Source: Piscicola geometra
Taxonomy: Eukaryota; Annelida; Clitellata; Hirudinida; Piscicolidae
NCBI GenBank assembly: GCA_943735955.1
Contig: OX030970.1
Span: forward strand, 4,845,869 to 4,909,868
Direction: 5' to 3'
Length of the DNA stretch: 64,000 nucleotides
The notes under the pieces are model-generated. The model saw nothing but the letters and a program-made list of their open reading frames with translations, made no database searches and had not been told where the DNA came from. The position numbers and the translations under genes were made by a program. Position 1 is the first letter of the stretch; each line of letters begins with the position of its first letter. Below, one piece after another: positions 58,990 to 64,000 of the stretch.

Positions 58990-59990
58990 ATAAGGAAATG
59001 ATAAATATTAGCATTTAATCTGCGTTAACTTTCGATTAACGCGTTAATCAATTAACGACCGTTAAATTTTTTAACGTCGTTAAATTTTTTAACGTCGTTA
59101 AATATTTTAACGAATTTTAAAAAAATTAACGCATTAAACAGTTTTAATGCATTCAAACTTATAAAAAAAAAAATTTTTATGTGCGGTTTTGGCTACATTA
59201 TCAGCAAGTGAACACAGACTACTAATTTACAGACAACAAACAAATGAGAAAAACTGCATTTCATCAAAAAACTTCTTATTTCTTGAAGATTTGCAAAATA
59301 ACTTCTAGGGGGTAAAAAATACTTGAAATTTTCAATAGTTTTGCATTTTTTAAATTCGTAATTTGTTACTTTAAACAAAAATATGCACTTCAGAAGTTGA
59401 TCCAGCTTATGTCATTCGTTTCAAACACAAATTTCTTCAAAAATTGGAGCAGAGAATGAATAATCAGAATATCCAATGTATCGAAAAATAAACGGCGATT
59501 AATTTACGTCAACTTTCGATCAACGCGTTAATTAATTAAAGACAGTTTAATGCCGTTAAATATTTTATCGTATTAAAAAACATTAAAGCAGTGAAAATTT
59601 TTATTCATTTAAACTTATCCAAATTAAACTGTTTTTTGCTGTTTTGGTTACATTGTCAGCAAGTGAACACGAACACTACCTGTTTACTGTCAACAAACTA
59701 ATGTTGGAAAAATAGTTTGTTCGAGTAACTGGTTCAAAAAGGGTTTGTGACAAATGCATTTTTTTCATTTATGGATTCATTTTTTGTATGTGGATTACTT
59801 TTATATACAAATTCTGATACAGTTTTTATTACATTTGTAAGAAAAAAAAAGTTAAACATTATTTTATAATAATGTCAAATATGCTAAAAACATTGCGTTA
59901 AAACACGATTAACGCACGATTAAAATGTTTAATTGAACGATTAACGGCGATTGAAAATTTTAATCGTGGAACAGCTCTAATAAATATCCT
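58990..59990. mobile_element. hAT-like non-autonomous element with TTAACG repeats, internally duplicated
   Basis: TTAACGCGTTAATCAATTAA, CGACCGTTAAATTTTTTAACG and related palindromic subrepeats occur at 59020-59130 and again at 59500-59590. Each is followed by a matching stretch (GTCAGCAAGTGAACAC-type) about 480 bp apart. The right end, read inward, is TTAGAGCTGTTCCACGATTA, as at 10675. No transposase was found. Confidence 0.5.
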
Positions 59991-59999
59991 TGAAATTGA

Positions 60000-60524
60000 T
60001 TCAAGTTTCTCTCGAAACCATTGGTATGCATAATCTCAAACTATTTCCTGTAGTCCACTGCTGTGAATGTTCTTTAAAAGTTTTAAAAATCTAGTGTGGT
60101 GGTTAGGTTTCATCCTAGTCATCAAGTTTGACACCAAGGTAACCGAGATACGCTTTATCCACAAAACCACCCACCGTTTTTCTGTTTTCTTTTCATGAGT
60201 ACTCTCCACAAGTATAGCAAAATACATCAAAATTTTTTTTTTACTTCTTTCACTTGAACTTATTTTTATTCTTATTTAACAAAGTTAAGAACTACATTTT
60301 AAGTTTAATACCTGAATTATAAAGATTTCTATTGCACAGTGATATTAAATATTTCAACATATTGAGTAAAAACTTAGATCAAAATGTAACTTATCTGAAA
60401 AACTAAAGCTAATAGAAGAAAAATGATTTAATATTTTGTCTAAGCACCTCAAATAGTTAAAACAAATGTTAAAATGCAATACACCAAAATGATTTTTTGG
60501 CTTGTGTTATTGACGGAATTTTCT
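60000..60524. other. Intergenic, nothing identified
   Basis: No gene or repeat family recognised. Confidence 0.4.
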
Positions 60525-60745
60525 CCAAATGAGTTATTGGCAACCCAGTAAGAAAGATATTGCCATAGTCACTTCGACTGATAACCAAAACAGAAGCCAA
60601 TGTTTTCAGTGAGTCCCTGGTTAATAAAAATCTTTATGGTCGTATTTGGCGTAAAGAAGCAAAGCAGGTTTGAGTTATCTTGTTGATGTGGGTTGTCATG
60701 GTGAGATTTTTATCGAAATAAACTCTTAAGTTTCTAACGCTTTTT
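60525..60745 (-). mobile_element. L2-like LINE fragment
   Basis: Close match to 16560-16745: ATTGGCAACCCAGTAAGAA, GATATTGCCATAGTCA and GGCGTAAAGAAGCAAAGCAG in the same order. It is the same palm-to-thumb region (SRIDYGN...GLP) on the minus strand. Confidence 0.65.
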
Positions 60746-60764
60746 GAAAGAATTATATCATTCT

Positions 60765-61305
60765 GATCTTGAAGCTTGTCCGGGTTTACGCCACGTTAAC
60801 GATACTCGTCCTTGTTATGTATTGGATTGTATTCTGACAAATGCGAACTGGATCTTTGGGGGCGTGAACAGAATTTTTACAGGATGGAACCAGATAACTT
60901 CAGCCTTACTGGAGTTAAGTTAAGTTCGATATTTAAAAACCCGCACTCGAAAGTATTAGGCCAAAAGGTTTCGTAGAAATATGTAAATGAGAAGGTTTGG
61001 TGCCCAGCTTTGTTCTGAGTCAACACTAGGCAGATGTGAGTGAGAATGTACAATGTAGTAATGGTACGAAGAATTTAAAATCAATGAGAAGAAGATAGTC
61101 AAAAGAAACTATTAAGTTCCCGTAGCTTCGCCTGCACAGTTATTTCAAGTGTTTTTTTTATTTGAATAAATTATAATTAAATTCACCTGATCAACCTTTA
61201 ACCACCCACTCTGCCTCTAATCCCAGCACATTCTGCCCCTAATCAACCTCTTTTTTTCAACCCAATCAACCCTCATCCATTCTCTGCACCCAATCGGTGA
61301 CTGCA
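60765..61305 (-). repeat. R2 copy plus inverted minisatellite
   Basis: 60765-60835 (minus: AACGTGGCGTAAACCCGGAC, AAGCTTCAAGATC) is an R2 copy. 61190-61305 reads AACCCAATCAACCCTCATCC and CTGCACCCAATCGG, the inverse of the TTGATTGGGTGCAG minisatellite. The end lies about 50 bp before the gene B TATA box. Confidence 0.6.
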
Positions 61306-61355
61306 TGCATATTCGATTAAGCCGACTGCGAGGTTGTTGGTATAAAGAAACTTAG

Positions 61356-61362
61356 TATAAAT
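61356..61362 (+). promoter_or_regulatory. TATA box of CA-related gene B
   Basis: TATAAAT, 93 bp before the ATG at 61455. A second TATAAA lies at 61341-61346. The following leader is the part copied at 57678-57744. Confidence 0.55.
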
Positions 61363-61454
61363 GCGGGTCTGCCTGGTGCTGAGAGCAGTTCGTGATCGAT
61401 CCTACATCCAGTCAGTACCTTTCTAACTCGAAGCAGTCCCTGGAGAGAACAGAA

Positions 61455-62497
61455 ATGAAGGTGTTGTTACCATGTCTGCAAGTCCTCTTGCTCTGTGGCC
61501 TTCTCACTCGTGCTGGTTAGTCAAAGCTACATTTTTCCATACAGCACAAAACATGCGTTTTTCAAGATTTTGTGAACAGCAGGCAAACATTGTCGATAAG
61601 AACAGATGGATTCATGAAGTTGTTATAAATTACACCAAAGCAAGCATAAATCTGCTTTCAAATACAGAAATAAACCTATGTACATTTGGAACAAAGCAGT
61701 CTCCAATTGCTTTGAGTTCTTCAACTTCGGTGAGGAATGCCTCGATGGCCAACGTGGATTTCCAGTTGGATAGCAACACTCCACCTGGCGCTAAAGCAGC
61801 CTTTTCGAACAAGGGTGATTATGGTAACAAAGCTTTTTTCATTCGTTTTTAACTCATTAATTATTTGAGCTTTAAAAAGTTCACGTTTCGGTTGTTTCTG
61901 CCACATTTACCATTCTATCTTTGCAGTCATTGTCGTACTGACAGATCTTATCGCATCAACCACGGTTGACAGCGTGAAGTCTAAGTTACGATTCATGAAC
62001 TTCCACTGGCCGTCTGCACACTCCATTGATGACACTTTTCATGAAGCAGAAGTTGGTGTGGTGTTGTTGATGCAAAGTTTCTGCATTTGATCTACAACCG
62101 GTGCAATTTGCTGCAATGTAGATCAAGTGCAGGTTGATAGGGTTGATAGGGTTGAGGTTAGAGTTAGGGTTTTATATTTTTATTTTCAGAAAGGCCACTT
62201 TATAAAGAAATATGATTTAGATTCTAATCCGAAAAATGTCTTTCAAATATATCTAACAAAATAAAATTATAAATTGACTTAATAAATGTGTCTCATGTTC
62301 ATGTCTTGAGACGCATTTTCTTAGACGGCTTTAACTAACTTTTTTTGTAATTACATCCGGAACAGAATATATTTACATGCGCTGACTTCTTTTAGAACTC
62401 ACTCTAGATGGAAATACTACACAAAGAAGAGAAGACCCTTGGATCCAACGGGCAAGATGCATTGGTGGAGCCTGTCTACGTGTCAGTTCTTCTCAAG
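61455..62497 (+). CDS. Secreted carbonic-anhydrase-related protein B, first 4 exons
   Basis: Exons 61455-61515, 61668-61823, 61927-62051 and 62408-62497 join in frame for 144 codons with the same phases as gene A. The signal exon equals that of gene A base for base. The mature part reads INLCTFGTKQSPIALSSS, TTVDSVKSKLRFMNFHWPSA HSIDD, MEILHKEEKTLGSNGQDALV and VYVSVLLK. At the zinc site His96 is kept but His94 is Asn and His119 is Leu, so it too should lack hydratase activity. The acceptor at 61666-61667 was chosen because it gives the gene A phase and exon length (156 against 159 nt). Homologs of the last three gene A exons were not seen in the remaining 1.5 kb and probably lie beyond the window. 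Confidence 0.75.
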
Positions 62498-62810
62498 GTT
62501 CAACTACTCGTTGCGAACTGAACAATTAAATTTTACCAATTATTCATATAAACCGTAAAACACCATGTATAAGGTGCACTTAATATTAAAATGTCAAAAT
62601 AAATAATAAATTAAAACTTTTTTTAAATATTAAAACTTGTTTATTCTTTGCTATTTAATTAATACGCTTTTTTGGAATGCTATATCTTTTATTCAATTAT
62701 TGATTTCAAATGAATTCACAAAATTAATTTTAAAAATTTAAATGAGTTTTTGAATATAAATTTATAAAGATGTTGTTATCATTCTAGTAACGTTTGTAAA
62801 TAAAAGTCTG

Positions 62811-63674
62811 TTAGGGGGAGGCTGTACAAGTCGGGACGATTTTTAAACGTAGCCTCATAGCTCAACTGCATTAGAAATAATTTAAATTTATTCAGCCATT
62901 TTATTGATACCTTGTCTAGTTATGTAAACTCAAACATAAGACTAGATAAAAAAAGAAACACAAGTTTTTTTACTTTAAACATTAACACAAAAAAATTCCA
63001 TGTTGAGTAACTGGGTACTCAAGATGGAATGCTCTGTTCCCTAAGATGAATTTATATTGTAATCAATAAAAAATTTCATTCAAAGTTGTATTTACTAGTT
63101 ATTCTTTTTTTATTATATTATTTATTATTATTATTTATTATCAAAATTATTTAGTTATCGAAAGAAATACACCAGTTTGAATTTTAATGTGAATTGTGAT
63201 TAAATCAAATTGATTAAATTAAACTAAATTTAGCTTTTAGGTTAATTTCGCAAATTGAACTTTTTGTTTGTTCTAGGCTTTCTAGTTTTCATTTCAACTT
63301 CTTCAAAAATTGCTTCACTTTTTGTCAAATAGTTGTTTCATACTTGTGTCAAAGCTAATGAATACTAACAGTTTTTTATTTAATAAAAAAGTAAGTTATT
63401 AGTTTGTGTTAATTTTCAATAGTATATTTAGAATATAAACTTTATATAGTTTAAAAAAAAGCAAAATGTTGTCTTCCAATATTTTAACAAATCTTCTAGA
63501 ATCAATTATTCTAATTATATGAGACAACCTTCCTTAACGAAACCAACATTAAAATGTGCATCTAAGATGGATGCATAGATATGAAATAAATAAAAATTAA
63601 TTTTTAAAGCGCATAACTGTAAATAAGCCCGTTTTATCTTTGGAACCGGTTCATCTTGAGCAACCTTCCCCTAT
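62811..63674. mobile_element. MITE related to 34453-35286, diverged
   Basis: The left end TTAGGGGGAGGCTGTACAAG and the right end, read inward, TATAGGGGAAGGTTGCTCAA GATGAACC resemble each other and the GTAGGGGAGACC element. Internal CAAGATGGAATG and TAAGATGG echoes are present. Length 864 bp against 834 bp. It sits in the expected intron of gene B or just downstream. Confidence 0.5.
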
Positions 63675-64000
63675 ACATAAAAAAAGTAGATATTGGTTAG
63701 GCATAGAAACCGACTGAAACTGATATTTTTGATTTGGCCGAAACCGAAATTAAGCCGAAATTGTTTTTCAACATAAATACTTTATTATCAAAAACAAAAA
63801 AGTAGTATTTAACGATGACATTTCAGTTTATCAATTAAATCCAAACAAAAGTATCTTTTCAGCCTAAAACGAAAAATGTATTAAATGATTTTGTGCGTTA
63901 TAGATATCTTATAGATAAATAATAGAGATGAGAATCAAACCCAAACCTGATAGTTCGAGTTTGATTGAGGATATGTATCAGATAAAAGGAATAACAAACA
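63675..64000. other. Window end, nothing identified
   Basis: AT-rich; short CCGAAACCGAAATTAAGCCG repeats near 63735. No exon of gene B recognised. Confidence 0.4.

Noticed and set aside
61516..61544. 29-bp intron in CA-related gene B giving a longer exon 2 from 61545
   Set aside because: It keeps an open frame, but the acceptor at 61667 gives the same phase and length as the gene A exon and a sensible intron size.
62401..62407. Acceptor at 62394 for CA-related gene B exon 4
   Set aside because: It leads to an immediate stop in the required frame. The next AG at 62406-62407 gives an exon aligned with gene A.

Overview
The window is animal nuclear DNA: AT-rich, intron-rich and dominated by transposon remnants and simple repeats. 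Four protein-coding loci could be built from splice signals and family motifs. GT-AG introns, TATA boxes, AATAAA signals, a discoidin-domain-receptor type kinase, secreted alpha-carbonic-anhydrase folds, a procarboxypeptidase, CR1/L2-like LINEs, hAT and piggyBac transposons and a tRNA-derived SINE all point to a bilaterian invertebrate. The sequence alone does not fix the phylum. No prokaryotic, organellar or viral gene was recognised.

Layout. 0-14.7 kb is repeat-rich intergenic DNA: LINE fragments, two SINE copies, minisatellites, and one short open frame interrupted by a stop. 14.8-31.8 kb (+) is a complete 13-exon M14A procarboxypeptidase gene. It encodes 510 residues with an uninterrupted joined frame, and its long introns contain two related hAT elements, a palindromic MITE and two large satellites. 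32-38.5 kb is a transposon field with two CR1/L2-like LINEs, a hAT remnant and a MITE with long terminal repeats. 38.9-42.4 kb (-) is a complete 7-exon gene for a secreted carbonic-anhydrase-related protein of 239 residues that has lost two of three zinc ligands. 42.8-45.4 kb is LINE, hAT-fragment and minisatellite DNA. 45.4-54.3 kb (+) holds the last four exons of a DDR-like receptor tyrosine kinase, with a piggyBac inserted in a hAT inside one intron. 55-61 kb is LINE and hAT-like debris with two unassigned candidate exons and a copied promoter. 61.4-62.5 kb (+) is the 5' part of a second carbonic-anhydrase-related gene, probably continuing past the window; a MITE follows it.

The most interesting biology is the carbonic-anhydrase-related pair. 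The two genes share a signal-peptide exon identical at all 61 bases, plus its immediate flanks. Their mature regions are strongly diverged and look catalytically dead. A 67-bp promoter/leader copy of the second gene also lies 3.7 kb upstream. Other notable features are complementary satellites in the two introns flanking the carboxypeptidase catalytic exon, a Lys/Glu/Thr-rich insertion in that enzyme, and a SINE whose 3' tail matches a LINE in the same window.
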